From an uncultured Bacteroidota bacterium (lineage in GTDB: Bacteria; Bacteroidota; Bacteroidia; NS11-12g; UBA9320), in NCBI GenBank assembly GCA_913043145.1, contig CAJWLP010000014.1:1-36118 (forward strand): a stretch of 36,118 bases of DNA, in the 5' to 3' direction. The translations under genes and the position numbers were made by a program. The stretch's first letter is position 1, and the number at the start of each line of letters is the position of its first letter. Of this stretch, positions 7,304 through 16,834 are shown one piece after another. The notes below the pieces were generated by a model. That model was not told where the DNA came from and searched no databases. It saw only the letters and a list, made by a program, of their open reading frames with translations.

Positions 7304-10300
7304 CTAGAAAGAATCTAAATCTAACTCTCTCATTACTCCCATCCACTTCAAAATTTTCTCTCCTAAATCTCCAGCATCAATATGAATAATATATAATCCA
7401 CTGGCAACAGGAACGTTCGCATTATTCTTAAGGTTCCAATCAGCTTCAGTAGTTATATCATCTTTCTTTATCCTTCTAACTAAAGCACCATCCAATGTGT
7501 AAATCGATATCTCACATTTAACTGGTAAATTAGTAAGCTTAACCCTATTATCAATTGCACTTCCTTCATATCCGGAGAATGCATAATACGGATTAGGTAC
7601 AATGTTGGCCATGTCTAAAGCTGCACGACCATTTTCCTTGTTAATGTCATTATAAATGTCCTCAGTACTAAAATTGTACTTAGGACGTCCTTCATTTACA
7701 TCTGAAGTTTCGGGTGTAACACCATAAGGCATCCCCACACGTAATCTGATTTTTACTTCATTTGGTGGTGTGGGTATTCCATCCTCATTTTCGATTAATG
7801 ACTTTCCAGGTGCCATTAAAGCTGGAATTACCCAATCACAATTTTGGAAAATTTTAGTAAGAGTAGATGTTCTATTAGCAACAGTCATCGATGACAACAT
7901 GCTGTAATACTCTTCACCCTTATCATAGATAGGAAGTTTAGGATGAATAGCAGTAGCAATACCTTTGTGAGAACCCATTACGTAAATGAAATGTCGTCCT
8001 CCAAAAGAGGCATACGTTCCGTTTACTAGTCTGTTCCTATCAGTTGGGTTCCACTTCATATCTCTTCCATTTTCACTTCGTTGATAAGAATCCTCTCCTA
8101 TAATAATATTCAATCGTTCACCTGTATTCACGTTAATAGCATAGCCAGGGAAGATTGTTTTTCCTGGTTTAAGGTTTGACCCCTTATAAGAAAGTGTACC
8201 CGTTCGCATGGAAAACTTCTCAGTTTGGTCTTGATTAAGACCTTGATCTTCTCCAAGTTCTAACATCACACATTCACTCCATTTGGATTCATCTGGCGTT
8301 AGAACAATATCCACACTACTTAATTTATCAAGTCCAATACCCTGCATCGCTTGATAACCAAAAGTCATAGCTTGAACTGCAGTCGCAGGACGACCTGGAG
8401 TAGCTGCTGCTAGTGTATTTGAAACCAATCTATTGGGAGCAATACGCCCCTCCCAGATGGACTCATATTTGGCATCTGGATCTAGTGCATTACCACTGGA
8501 TGCATAATCATGGAATGATGGATCATTATAACCTTCTAATTTACCATTAACTCCTGAACGTATCCAGTCAAACATTCCTAATTGGTTGGCATTACCAGCA
8601 TCGTTATCACTAACAGCAGATAACCATTCATTACTCGGATCAGAAAAAGTAACTGACCAATCTACGAATCCGTTATCTAAATTTCGAACTGGATCTACTC
8701 CTGGAGCAGCAATTTGACTTATTGTTACAGCCATACCCCAATCCAAGATGCTTTTTCCTGTAGTTGAAGCTAAAATAATTTGCTCATTCTCATATGCTAA
8801 ACTAGTATCTGAAGTTACCGATTCACCTGTTGTTAGATTAGTTAAAATCCAAGCCGTACTATCTGCCCAAAGGCTATCTTCATTATTTCCTGCATTCTGA
8901 GTAACTCCTTTTGGTACAAGAGATAACTCAAATTCGCCTAATGGTATTTTCAAAGGATCAATCACTTTAATATCAACTGGTCCCATTCCGTTCTCGTAAA
9001 TTGGATTTGCAACACTATTATTTGTAAGAATATCATCTATAACCTCCGGTTTTAATTCCAACTCATTCATGCCATTTCCTTTTCCTGAAAGACGTTGCAA
9101 TTCTGGACCATCACCATAAAAAGAGGGTACACTTGAACCTCCAAATTTAGGTTCTAACTTATGTGGTGATGCACTGAACTTTTTAATTTTTCTACCAGGT
9201 AGGTATGGTCGGGTATTACTCTCACCAGCAGCGTATGAAAGGACGATGTAGTAATAAGTTTGGAAATTCACCAACGTCTTATTGGATCCAGTAGCAAACT
9301 CATCTTCAGTAATACGAATAGTATGGGTTAGACCTTTGTTATCACCCCTTACTTTTAAAACAGGTATTGGTGCTCCCACATCAAACTGAAACTCTTGGTT
9401 AATTAATACATCAAACTCATCTTCTAAATCGCACTGGAAGATTTCTCTTGCCTTACTCAAATCGTCTAATTCTGATAAACTAACTCCGCCATCTTTTAAT
9501 TGAAAAACGCGATAGCCTTGGAAACCAAAATATTCTTCTCTATTGGCACCATCCAAAAGGGTGTCTTTATATTTTTCTACACGTTCCGTATTTGTCAAAC
9601 CTAGTGACAATACAATCTGCTGATCTTGCTCATGAACCTCTACTTCTGGAGCATCAGGGCCATCGACTAAATCAAAGCATGAGTTGAATAACTCTTGTGC
9701 TCGACTACTCGCTAATTTTAATAACTCTAGTGAACCGGTAGCACCACCAAAAGGTGCTCTTGCCCATACTACGCCGACTGTTAGTTTTTGAACAGCACCT
9801 GGTTCCAATACAAAGGGCCCAGAAGACTGAATAAAACGTCTATCTGCAGGTTGATTGCCTGCTGAATTTTCATTCCAGTTCTGACCGGGGTGAGTAGTAT
9901 CTGTATCAAATGGAAACATCCAATCTGCTTTTGTTCCATCTGTTCCAGTAATTCCATTTCCTCCAAACTGAATATCCGTTCCAGTACGCCATTTACCCCT
10001 TAAATAATTATAAAAGTCCGTTGCAATAAAAGGGTTACCATTAATGTTATCTTGTGTGTTATTGTAGTAAACAAACTTGCTCATTCCTAGTTCAACCTCT
10101 TCTTCGACACCTCCAGGACCAATTTGTTTGATTTTTGGACCTTCGAAGAAATCTACCCCAACAGATGGAGGATTTAGTCCATATCCTAATACTCCCTCAT
10201 CGTTATCATCACCATTGTAACAAAAACCTAGAGAAAGCCCAACATCACATCCAACATAATCGTCTGCATAGTTTCCTAAATCTGCATCGACCCATTGACC

Positions 10301-11170
10301 AAAATAAGTATTATTTAACTCTGTAGCACCCCTATTAGTTATCAATGTAGTATAGAAAGTCATATCATTGATTTCATCATTGGTAGCAAAGGCAAATGCC
10401 GTAGTTTGCATTTCTACACCAATTGGGTCACCTTGGGTTTCAGTATGAATATTTCCTTTATCGTTATATATCCACCATAGCATTTGATCAGGTTGATCCT
10501 CTGCTTCGTTATCTATTTTTTGGCCCCTACATTGGTTCTGTAGTACTGGATAATCTAATCCGTTTTGAGGATTGTAAGTCCCATCGCCATCGCCATCATA
10601 ATAAGGAGCATACTCTCCTGGCCATTCTTCTATCTGTTCATTAACAACTCCAGTGAAGTTGTTTGCATGGTCAATAATATTTTTACCATCTACTTTATAT
10701 ATTCTATCCCACTCATCACATTGTGCTTTGGAGGTGTTACCAGTAGCTTGATCGAGTGGTCCAGGCCAAAAATCAGATCCACGTTGACGATATGTCATAG
10801 CAGCTAATCTTAAATTTTCTGCTTGGTCTAATCCTCCAATCCATATTGCCCCAGAAAAAAGACTGTTCTTTCTTACAGCATTTACATCTACCAATTTAGG
10901 TATCTCGTATCGAGCAGCATTCAAATCCCACCACATGTCTCCACCATTCAAAATTTTAGTCCGAACGTTGTTGACATCTAGATCTGCACTTTGAGTAGCG
11001 GGATCACAGTCTGAGCCAAATTTCATCTGCATTCCAGAGCTATGAGTTCTAGTTGTCTTTGGTTCTTCTACATCAATATTTTCCTTAGCATGGACGTTTA
11101 CGGAATAAATTACCGTTAGTGCCAATATGAATTTTCTCATTGTTCTCATTGATTTCTTCATTGATTTCAT
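7304..11170 (-). CDS. Large T9SS-exported surface protein (1288 aa)
   Basis: Middle gene of the trio. The signal peptide ends near VNVHA-KENID. A conserved-looking N-terminal half contains SLFSGAIWIGGLD (about 106-118), an EF-hand-like acidic loop DGDGDGTYNPQNG (about 191-203) and DQMLWWIYND. The C terminus (about 1200-1288) has the T9SS sorting-domain pattern: NIVPNPYYAFSGYEG, LPVKCEISIYTLDGALVRRI, then VASGLYIIHIDAG. Unusually the chain then continues as GEKILKWMGVMRELDLDSF instead of ending soon after the last strand. It lacks any catalytic signature I recognise, so it may be a ligand-binding or adhesion protein on the surface. Start is uncertain among ATGs at 11170, 11161, 11149 and 11140, which lie in a short AATGA-rich repeat; all keep the signal peptide. 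Confidence 0.8.
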   Translation of the reverse strand: MKSMKKSMRTMRKFILALTVIYSVNVHAKENIDVEEPKTTRTHSSGMQMKFGSDCDPATQSADLDVNNVRTKILNGGDMWWDLNAARYEIPKLVDVNAVRKNSLFSGAIWIGGLDQAENLRLAAMTYRQRGSDFWPGPLDQATGNTSKAQCDEWDRIYKVDGKNIIDHANNFTGVVNEQIEEWPGEYAPYYDGDGDGTYNPQNGLDYPVLQNQCRGQKIDNEAEDQPDQMLWWIYNDKGNIHTETQGDPIGVEMQTTAFAFATNDEINDMTFYTTLITNRGATELNNTYFGQWVDADLGNYADDYVGCDVGLSLGFCYNGDDNDEGVLGYGLNPPSVGVDFFEGPKIKQIGPGGVEEEVELGMSKFVYYNNTQDNINGNPFIATDFYNYLRGKWRTGTDIQFGGNGITGTDGTKADWMFPFDTDTTHPGQNWNENSAGNQPADRRFIQSSGPFVLEPGAVQKLTVGVVWARAPFGGATGSLELLKLASSRAQELFNSCFDLVDGPDAPEVEVHEQDQQIVLSLGLTNTERVEKYKDTLLDGANREEYFGFQGYRVFQLKDGGVSLSELDDLSKAREIFQCDLEDEFDVLINQEFQFDVGAPIPVLKVRGDNKGLTHTIRITEDEFATGSNKTLVNFQTYYYIVLSYAAGESNTRPYLPGRKIKKFSASPHKLEPKFGGSSVPSFYGDGPELQRLSGKGNGMNELELKPEVIDDILTNNSVANPIYENGMGPVDIKVIDPLKIPLGEFELSLVPKGVTQNAGNNEDSLWADSTAWILTNLTTGESVTSDTSLAYENEQIILASTTGKSILDWGMAVTISQIAAPGVDPVRNLDNGFVDWSVTFSDPSNEWLSAVSDNDAGNANQLGMFDWIRSGVNGKLEGYNDPSFHDYASSGNALDPDAKYESIWEGRIAPNRLVSNTLAAATPGRPATAVQAMTFGYQAMQGIGLDKLSSVDIVLTPDESKWSECVMLELGEDQGLNQDQTEKFSMRTGTLSYKGSNLKPGKTIFPGYAINVNTGERLNIIIGEDSYQRSENGRDMKWNPTDRNRLVNGTYASFGGRHFIYVMGSHKGIATAIHPKLPIYDKGEEYYSMLSSMTVANRTSTLTKIFQNCDWVIPALMAPGKSLIENEDGIPTPPNEVKIRLRVGMPYGVTPETSDVNEGRPKYNFSTEDIYNDINKENGRAALDMANIVPNPYYAFSGYEGSAIDNRVKLTNLPVKCEISIYTLDGALVRRIKKDDITTEADWNLKNNANVPVASGLYIIHIDAGDLGEKILKWMGVMRELDLDSF

Positions 11171-11189
11171 TCTTTATTATTAAAATTAA

Positions 11190-14100
11190 TTAGAAGTACA
11201 CTCTTAGGCCTAACCTAACTAATCTTGGAGTTTCATAGAAATAAGGACTCTCTACTTTAGCGTTGTACAAAGCCATATATGATTGAGTATTTACTGCATT
11301 ATTAGCTTCTTGAATACCTTGCGGCGAGCTCAACCAACCATCGCTATTCGCAAGACCCGTAAATCCATAAACTCGTTGAATATTCCTAGCATTAAATAGA
11401 TTTTGAACCCATAGAAATGCTTGTATTTGCATGGATTGTCTTCTGAAATTATCTTTTGGATTTTTCTTTTTGACATCAAAATTCTTAGAGAAATTTGCAT
11501 CAACTTTAAATTGCCATGGCAATCGGGAACCAAATGGGTTACCGTCCAGTGATTGTCTTTGTGCAGATCCAGAAGCAGCACTTGCAATTGGATTAATGTA
11601 TGCAGAATAAGGCTCACCGGACTTAGCAGAAATGATAAAGTTTGCTCCAAAATTTTGAAGAACACGTTTATCAAACCAAATAGGACCAGTGTAATCATTG
11701 CCTCCTTTAAAACGGTAATCCAAAACTGCAGATATCTGGTGCCTAATGTCACGCTGAGTTGGATAGAGTGATCTTAAATTTGGCTGACCCGCTTGGATAA
11801 GTGCAGCAGCTGAATTGATGTTTGACCCCGTACCGTCAGCAAATAAAAGCGAATAGTTTAAACCAAGAGATGTTCTACCTTGACCTCTTAATTCATACTC
11901 AGCTCTAAAGTTTTTAATTGTTTCAAAGTCTAAATTTTGATAACTACTGTATGTAATTGGATAGGCTTGTGTAATTTGAACGAGAGCAAAATCTCCCTTA
12001 GTTGATCGATATGCCGCTATTAAACTCAAAGCCGAATTTTGTGTAAGTGTCTGCTTGAATCCTAATTCGTAACTTGTTGTTACACGAGGTTGAAGGTTTG
12101 CATTTGGCAAGGTACCACCTTGATTTTCTTCAAGGTAATCATATCTGTTAATAGGTGCGAAAATTGCTCCGTTTTGTGGTCGTTGAGCTAATTTATCATA
12201 ACTAGCAAAGAATAATGCTTCAGAATTAATTGGGAATGAAAACATTACACGGGGTAACACGTTAATTGATGGCGAGTAATCCTGGAAAGCTTCAAGAACT
12301 AAATCCTCTTCCGTAGATTGAAGAAATGGTTGAATCCTACCACTCTTAGTAGCCTGTGCAAGTTGATCTGGGCTTGATAACTCACCCCCTTGATCATCAT
12401 ACCACTTATTGCCATTTCTAAAACCTATAATTTCACTTGGACTTTCGATGTCATTTACATAAACAACATAATCATCGCCAATGGTTTGTGGGATGGTATA
12501 ATTTGCAAGTAAGTTGCTACCTCTCTCACCAGATTCTATACTAGCGATTTCCCCAGCACTGTATGTTGGGAAAAGAGAATACTGATCTTTTAAACCAAGC
12601 TGGTTTCCATCGTAGCGTTCAATCCGAACACCCAAACGAAGAACGAGATCCTTGAACTGAAATTTATCTTGTAACCAAATAGCGTTTGTTATTGGAGAAA
12701 AAGATCCGATACCTTTTGTTGCATCATCGTTTGTAAAGTCAGTAAATGAAAACGCTTTACGAGTTCTATTACCTAAATAATCGTAACCAAAGTATCCTAC
12801 AAATGAATTTCCATTATTCCATAGATCTCCTGCACTGAACATGTCCAGGCTGAATGTGCTAGGACTTAGACTATTAATGTCAATATATGAAGACTCAGTG
12901 TAAGGATTACCATAAACATCTTTTGCTCCATTAGCAATTAATTTAGCTCTTAAATTCTTATCAAAAGTTTTTTGTTGGTCTTTGTCTATTCGAATATTGT
13001 AATTTACTGTGTCAGTAAATAACCCATTCTCATCATAGGTGTGAATTCCTCCAATAACATAACCATTTTCTGTAACCTGATCTAGGTTTGAAATATGGCT
13101 ATTTGCTAACAATGGCATTAAGGTCCATAAATTCCCCGCCCCTAAAGACCAACTACTAAATAAAGTCTGCTCATAGTATATACCAAACTGAAGGTCATGC
13201 GTATTTTCTAAATTGAGAATAGCCTCACCTTGTGCATATGCAGCTATACGTTCAAATTGTGATTTTGAATATCCATTATTCCCTAATCCAGGATTTGCCC
13301 ATAAAGAATAAGAATATCCGGGAGAAAAACCATTCAACAGACCAAGACCTTGCTGAATTTGATTGGTCGAAGCAAACGAATTGCCCGAGGCCTCAGCCTC
13401 ATTAAACAGTTGACTTGTATAATTTGCTCGAATTTGATTTTTATCACTCGGATCAAATGTTATTTCCGTGTTGAAACTTCCAATTAAGTCAAAATAATTC
13501 TGACGCGTAGACGTATCGCCATTTTGATCGATGTGTAAGGTAGGTGTTCTTTGAAACTGATAAAAAGGCTTTCTGTACTCCGTAAATTTACCGATATAAC
13601 CATAATCAAAGAAATTCGTACCGTGATTTAGATTTTGATTTTCTTGCCACGTACTTTGATAATCCAACCTGATATTATAAAATGCATCAGAGAAAAGTGA
13701 TTTCTTTTTTTCTTTATCTTCCTCACTTGTAGATCCTAGTCTTTGCGTGAATTTTACATAGGTACGTAATGTTTGGTTGGTAGAATTACTATACCTGTTG
13801 TAATTCATTAAACTTTGATCATAGCTAAAGTTGTTACCTTGACTTTGATTAAATGAACCAAACAACGTAAGTGTTGAATTTTTATTAGGTTGATATTCTA
13901 ATTTACCTTGGAAATTACCTGTGTATCTTCCTACATTTTTTCTTGCTTTGTTAATCTCCAAATCATCCTCAGTCAAGAGAAGAGACCTATACACATTTAG
14001 AGGACCGTTGGGGTTTTCTATAATTGGATTCTGTTCTAAATCTGCTAGTACATCATCCTTAACACTGTAAAACCCACCAAATCCTGGACTTGCATCCATC

Positions 14101-14960
14101 GTATAATTAAAATTAGCTGCCATTTGATAGCCCAAAGCAACATACTCTTTTTTACCACCACCCTTATTCTTTACCCAAAGTGGTCCTACTGCAGAAAATT
14201 CTGCCTGATTAAAACTATATGGATCAAGGAGTGTAGAAGATATCATCTCAAAACTTCGATTCACAAATCGAGAAGGACCTTTTGTGGTAATAACAATTGC
14301 ACCACCCGTAAAGTCACCATATTGTGCAGGCACACCAGACTGGATAATTTCTATTTGTCCTTGAGCAGATTGAGGCACACTACTACTTCCTAGAACTCTA
14401 ACACCATCTACAAAATAAGCTGTCGCATCTGTCCTACTTCCTAAAAATGATATTCCACCCCCACTAGTCTGATTAGCTCCTGAAGTAGTACCCGCAATAG
14501 CATTCAAGCTTCGTGTGGGTAATTTAGCAATATCCTTTGACCCAATTGTTTTGGAATTATTATCCTTCTCAATCATTGGTTTTCCAGCACGAATAACAAC
14601 AGGTCCGAGAACCTCTCCTCCTCCATCTTCGGCAGAAACTTGAGACATTTCAATATTCAAATATTTGGTACCATTTGCAAAAATATCAATGTCTGTAACC
14701 TTTTTGTCTTTGTAATCCAAATACTTAACAGTAACTGTGTAGCTCCCAGGATCTAGTGCGTTGATTACATACTTACCACCTTCATCTGTATATGCACCTC
14801 CTTTTCTAATCCCATCTTTCTCTAAAATGATTGTAGCATATGCTATAGGCACTTTAGTTTTAGAATCATTTATCTTACCTTGGAGCTTACCGAAATTTGA
14901 CTGAGCCAAGGCTGGAGTCATCAGAAAACAGGATAATAAGAGTACAAGTATTTTCTTCAT
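11190..14960 (-). CDS. TonB-dependent receptor with carboxypeptidase-regulatory-like N-terminal domain
   Basis: A 1256-aa outer-membrane active transporter. Signal peptide MKKILVLLLSCFLMTPALAQ; a CarboxypepD_reg-like beta-sandwich at about 25-110 (GKLQGKINDSKTKVPIAYAT, GSYTVTVKYLDYKD); a plug domain at about 140-240 with DATAYFVDGVRVLGSS and PAQYGDFTGGAIVITTKG; then a long beta-barrel of alternating aromatic strands ending in RLVRLGLRVYF with the terminal Phe recognised by BAM. No SusD-like gene follows; instead the T9SS protein starts 19 bases after the stop, so this is not a standard SusCD pair. The substrate cannot be read from the sequence. First gene of a three-gene operon with its own promoter (15022-15052). 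Confidence 0.93.
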   Translation of the reverse strand: MKKILVLLLSCFLMTPALAQSNFGKLQGKINDSKTKVPIAYATIILEKDGIRKGGAYTDEGGKYVINALDPGSYTVTVKYLDYKDKKVTDIDIFANGTKYLNIEMSQVSAEDGGGEVLGPVVIRAGKPMIEKDNNSKTIGSKDIAKLPTRSLNAIAGTTSGANQTSGGGISFLGSRTDATAYFVDGVRVLGSSSVPQSAQGQIEIIQSGVPAQYGDFTGGAIVITTKGPSRFVNRSFEMISSTLLDPYSFNQAEFSAVGPLWVKNKGGGKKEYVALGYQMAANFNYTMDASPGFGGFYSVKDDVLADLEQNPIIENPNGPLNVYRSLLLTEDDLEINKARKNVGRYTGNFQGKLEYQPNKNSTLTLFGSFNQSQGNNFSYDQSLMNYNRYSNSTNQTLRTYVKFTQRLGSTSEEDKEKKKSLFSDAFYNIRLDYQSTWQENQNLNHGTNFFDYGYIGKFTEYRKPFYQFQRTPTLHIDQNGDTSTRQNYFDLIGSFNTEITFDPSDKNQIRANYTSQLFNEAEASGNSFASTNQIQQGLGLLNGFSPGYSYSLWANPGLGNNGYSKSQFERIAAYAQGEAILNLENTHDLQFGIYYEQTLFSSWSLGAGNLWTLMPLLANSHISNLDQVTENGYVIGGIHTYDENGLFTDTVNYNIRIDKDQQKTFDKNLRAKLIANGAKDVYGNPYTESSYIDINSLSPSTFSLDMFSAGDLWNNGNSFVGYFGYDYLGNRTRKAFSFTDFTNDDATKGIGSFSPITNAIWLQDKFQFKDLVLRLGVRIERYDGNQLGLKDQYSLFPTYSAGEIASIESGERGSNLLANYTIPQTIGDDYVVYVNDIESPSEIIGFRNGNKWYDDQGGELSSPDQLAQATKSGRIQPFLQSTEEDLVLEAFQDYSPSINVLPRVMFSFPINSEALFFASYDKLAQRPQNGAIFAPINRYDYLEENQGGTLPNANLQPRVTTSYELGFKQTLTQNSALSLIAAYRSTKGDFALVQITQAYPITYSSYQNLDFETIKNFRAEYELRGQGRTSLGLNYSLLFADGTGSNINSAAALIQAGQPNLRSLYPTQRDIRHQISAVLDYRFKGGNDYTGPIWFDKRVLQNFGANFIISAKSGEPYSAYINPIASAASGSAQRQSLDGNPFGSRLPWQFKVDANFSKNFDVKKKNPKDNFRRQSMQIQAFLWVQNLFNARNIQRVYGFTGLANSDGWLSSPQGIQEANNAVNTQSYMALYNAKVESPYFYETPRLVRLGLRVYF

Positions 14961-15021
14961 ATTATATTACTTTTTAAAGCCTTTTTAGGACTACGAATTT
15001 CGCCATAAAAAACTTATTATT

Positions 15022-15052
15022 CAAATAAAATTTAATTAAGACTGAGACCAAA
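15022..15052 (-). promoter_or_regulatory. Promoter of the TonB receptor/T9SS/PorV-like operon
   Basis: On the minus strand TTTG (15049-15052), a 19-base spacer and TTTATTTG (15022-15029) follow the Bacteroidota pattern TTTG-N19-TAnnTTTG, with one mismatch in the -7 element. The predicted start of transcription is about 55 bases before the ATG. It lies between the 2-hydroxyacid dehydrogenase stop and the receptor gene. Confidence 0.55.
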
Positions 15053-15062
15053 CAACTACCCT

Positions 15063-15980
15063 CTATATGTAAGCAGATATCTTTTTTGCTAGGACCTCAG
15101 CAAGAAGTTTAAAGGAGACTTTGGTCAAACCACCTGTATGCGGAGTTAATATCACTTTATTGTTCTGATTAAGTAATTCTAATTCTGTTTTCTCTTTTTC
15201 ATTGTAAGAACTCAAATTTTCGTTAGGCAAAACATCAAGCCCAGCACCCAAAATTTTACCCCCTTTTAAATTCGATATTAAATCTGAAATATTGACCACC
15301 TGTCCTCTGGAAAAATTCAATAGATAAAATGGTTTCGGAACACTGTCTATAAAGTCCTGATTAACCATATTTTTCGAAGACTCATTCAATGGAACATGAA
15401 GAGTAATTACGTCTGATTTTTGTTGCAATTCCTCCAACATGACTTCTCGCACAAAATCATTACCAAAGTTTTTTAAATACTTGTCATAAGCAATTAAATC
15501 ACACCCAAAAACTCGTAATTTATTAGCAAGCTCCTTGCCCACATTCCCATAACCAATTATTCCAACTGTTAGGTTTTTTAGTTCTAATCCCTGATTTTCC
15601 TTTCTAAGCCAATTACCCTGAGTAATCTCATTATTTGATTTAACTATATTAGTGAGCAAACTAAGAAGCACACCAATGGTTTGCTCTGCAACAGCATTTT
15701 TATTTCCCTCAGGAGCATTCAAGCAAGTTATTCCTTTTTGCTTGGCATAATCCACATCTATATTATCCATACCCGATCCTAGCCTACCTATCACCTGCAA
15801 TTTGGGAGCAAGATCTATCCATCTTTTATTCAACTTCAACTTACTTCTTAAGACCAAAATTGTAACATCGGCTAGAACACCTGGGAGTTCTTCAACAGTA
15901 ATATTGGGATAATAATTTATAGTTGATCCTTCAAGTTTTTCAAAAAAAACCTTATGTACTTCATCAATGACTAAAATCAT
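15063..15980 (-). CDS. D-2-hydroxyacid dehydrogenase (phosphoglycerate dehydrogenase-like, no ACT domain)
   Basis: NAD-dependent oxidoreductase of the D-isomer-specific 2-hydroxyacid dehydrogenase family. The Rossmann motif reads LTVGIIGYGNVGKELA (about 135-150). The catalytic Arg/Glu/His set is visible as LNFSRGQVVN (Arg), GLDVLPNEN (Glu) and LTPHTGGLT (His), plus the substrate-loop segment RLGSGMDNID. At about 305 aa it lacks the C-terminal regulatory domain of long SerA enzymes, so 3-phosphoglycerate is possible but not proven. I prefer the ATG at 15980 (MILVIDEVHKVFFEKL aligns with family starts); the ATG at 16001 would instead overlap the murI stop by four bases. It ends the ompH-ompH-murI operon. 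Confidence 0.87.
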   Translation of the reverse strand: MILVIDEVHKVFFEKLEGSTINYYPNITVEELPGVLADVTILVLRSKLKLNKRWIDLAPKLQVIGRLGSGMDNIDVDYAKQKGITCLNAPEGNKNAVAEQTIGVLLSLLTNIVKSNNEITQGNWLRKENQGLELKNLTVGIIGYGNVGKELANKLRVFGCDLIAYDKYLKNFGNDFVREVMLEELQQKSDVITLHVPLNESSKNMVNQDFIDSVPKPFYLLNFSRGQVVNISDLISNLKGGKILGAGLDVLPNENLSSYNEKEKTELELLNQNNKVILTPHTGGLTKVSFKLLAEVLAKKISAYI

Positions 15981-15997
15981 ATGATCAGACCGTTCTC

Positions 15998-16834
15998 TCA
16001 TAATGAAACTAGACTGAATTCCACATCACTTCCGAGAAATAACTCAGCTTCCCTTAAAAAATTATCTGTAATGTCAGACAAATAAAAGGAGTCTACTTTG
16101 TAATTTTTTTCTGGGTTAATCAGTTTTTGACTAGCCAAAACTTGATCAACCTTCTCAGCAATAATTTTTGGCGTATGCAGAACTTTCAATCCATTATTAA
16201 AATACTTTTCGATTTGTTTGTAAATAATGGGATAATGGGTACAAGCTGGAATTAATAGTTCGCAATTTTCAAACCCTTTAAAATATCTTCTGAATATTGG
16301 TAACAAAACATCATCTTCAACAAATCCATCTTCAATCATTGGAGCTAATAGCGGTGTGGCTCTAGTAAAGATTTCTAACGTTGAATTTAACTGACTCAGT
16401 TTCTGATCAAACAGCCCAGAACCAATGGTTTTTCTAGTTCCAATAACTCCAATTTTTTGATATTTTTTTTGCTCAGCAACGAGTTGAACAATTGGGCTAA
16501 TTACTTCAATAATTTGATTCTCTTTATAGGGTAAATATTCAATTTTATGAATAACCGTTGCCGCACTATTACATGCTACAACAATAAGTTTACAATCTTG
16601 AGAATCTAAAAATGAAATAATAGACGATACATACTCTTTAAGTGTATTTTCGCTTTTATCGCCATAAGGCAGATGAGCCGTATCACCATAATAGACAAAC
16701 CTTTCGTTTGGAAGCTTCTCTTTTAAAGCTTTTAGAATGGATAACCCACCCAAGCCTGAATCAAAAACACCAATTGGTCTACTTGATTGGCCTTTAATCG
16801 TATTTTTATTTAAGCCCAAGCTTAGCCTTAACAA
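15998..16834 (-). CDS. murI: Glutamate racemase
   Basis: Supplies D-glutamate for peptidoglycan. Motifs: PIGVFDSGLGGLSILKALKE at 20-39, YYGDTAHLPYGDKS at 48-61, and the two catalytic cysteines Cys88 (VVACNSAAT) and Cys198 (IPACTHYP). There is no ATG before the conserved FDSGLGG block: the frame opens with TTG at 16834, or alternatively TTG at 16819. Either start lies inside the 3' end of the upstream ompH gene (29- or 14-base overlap), so translation is probably coupled to ompH. Placement after paired ompH genes is the common Bacteroidota arrangement and links envelope assembly with wall precursor supply. Confidence 0.93.
   Translation of the reverse strand: MLRLSLGLNKNTIKGQSSRPIGVFDSGLGGLSILKALKEKLPNERFVYYGDTAHLPYGDKSENTLKEYVSSIISFLDSQDCKLIVVACNSAATVIHKIEYLPYKENQIIEVISPIVQLVAEQKKYQKIGVIGTRKTIGSGLFDQKLSQLNSTLEIFTRATPLLAPMIEDGFVEDDVLLPIFRRYFKGFENCELLIPACTHYPIIYKQIEKYFNNGLKVLHTPKIIAEKVDQVLASQKLINPEKNYKVDSFYLSDITDNFLREAELFLGSDVEFSLVSL

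Noticed and set aside
10135-10807. Overlapping plus-strand open frames inside the T9SS protein gene
   Set aside because: Low-complexity His/Ile/Tyr-rich translations antisense to a well-supported gene; no start signals or family resemblance.
11330-11771. Open frames on both strands inside the TonB receptor C-terminal region
   Set aside because: Shadows of the barrel-coding sequence, with no independent evidence.
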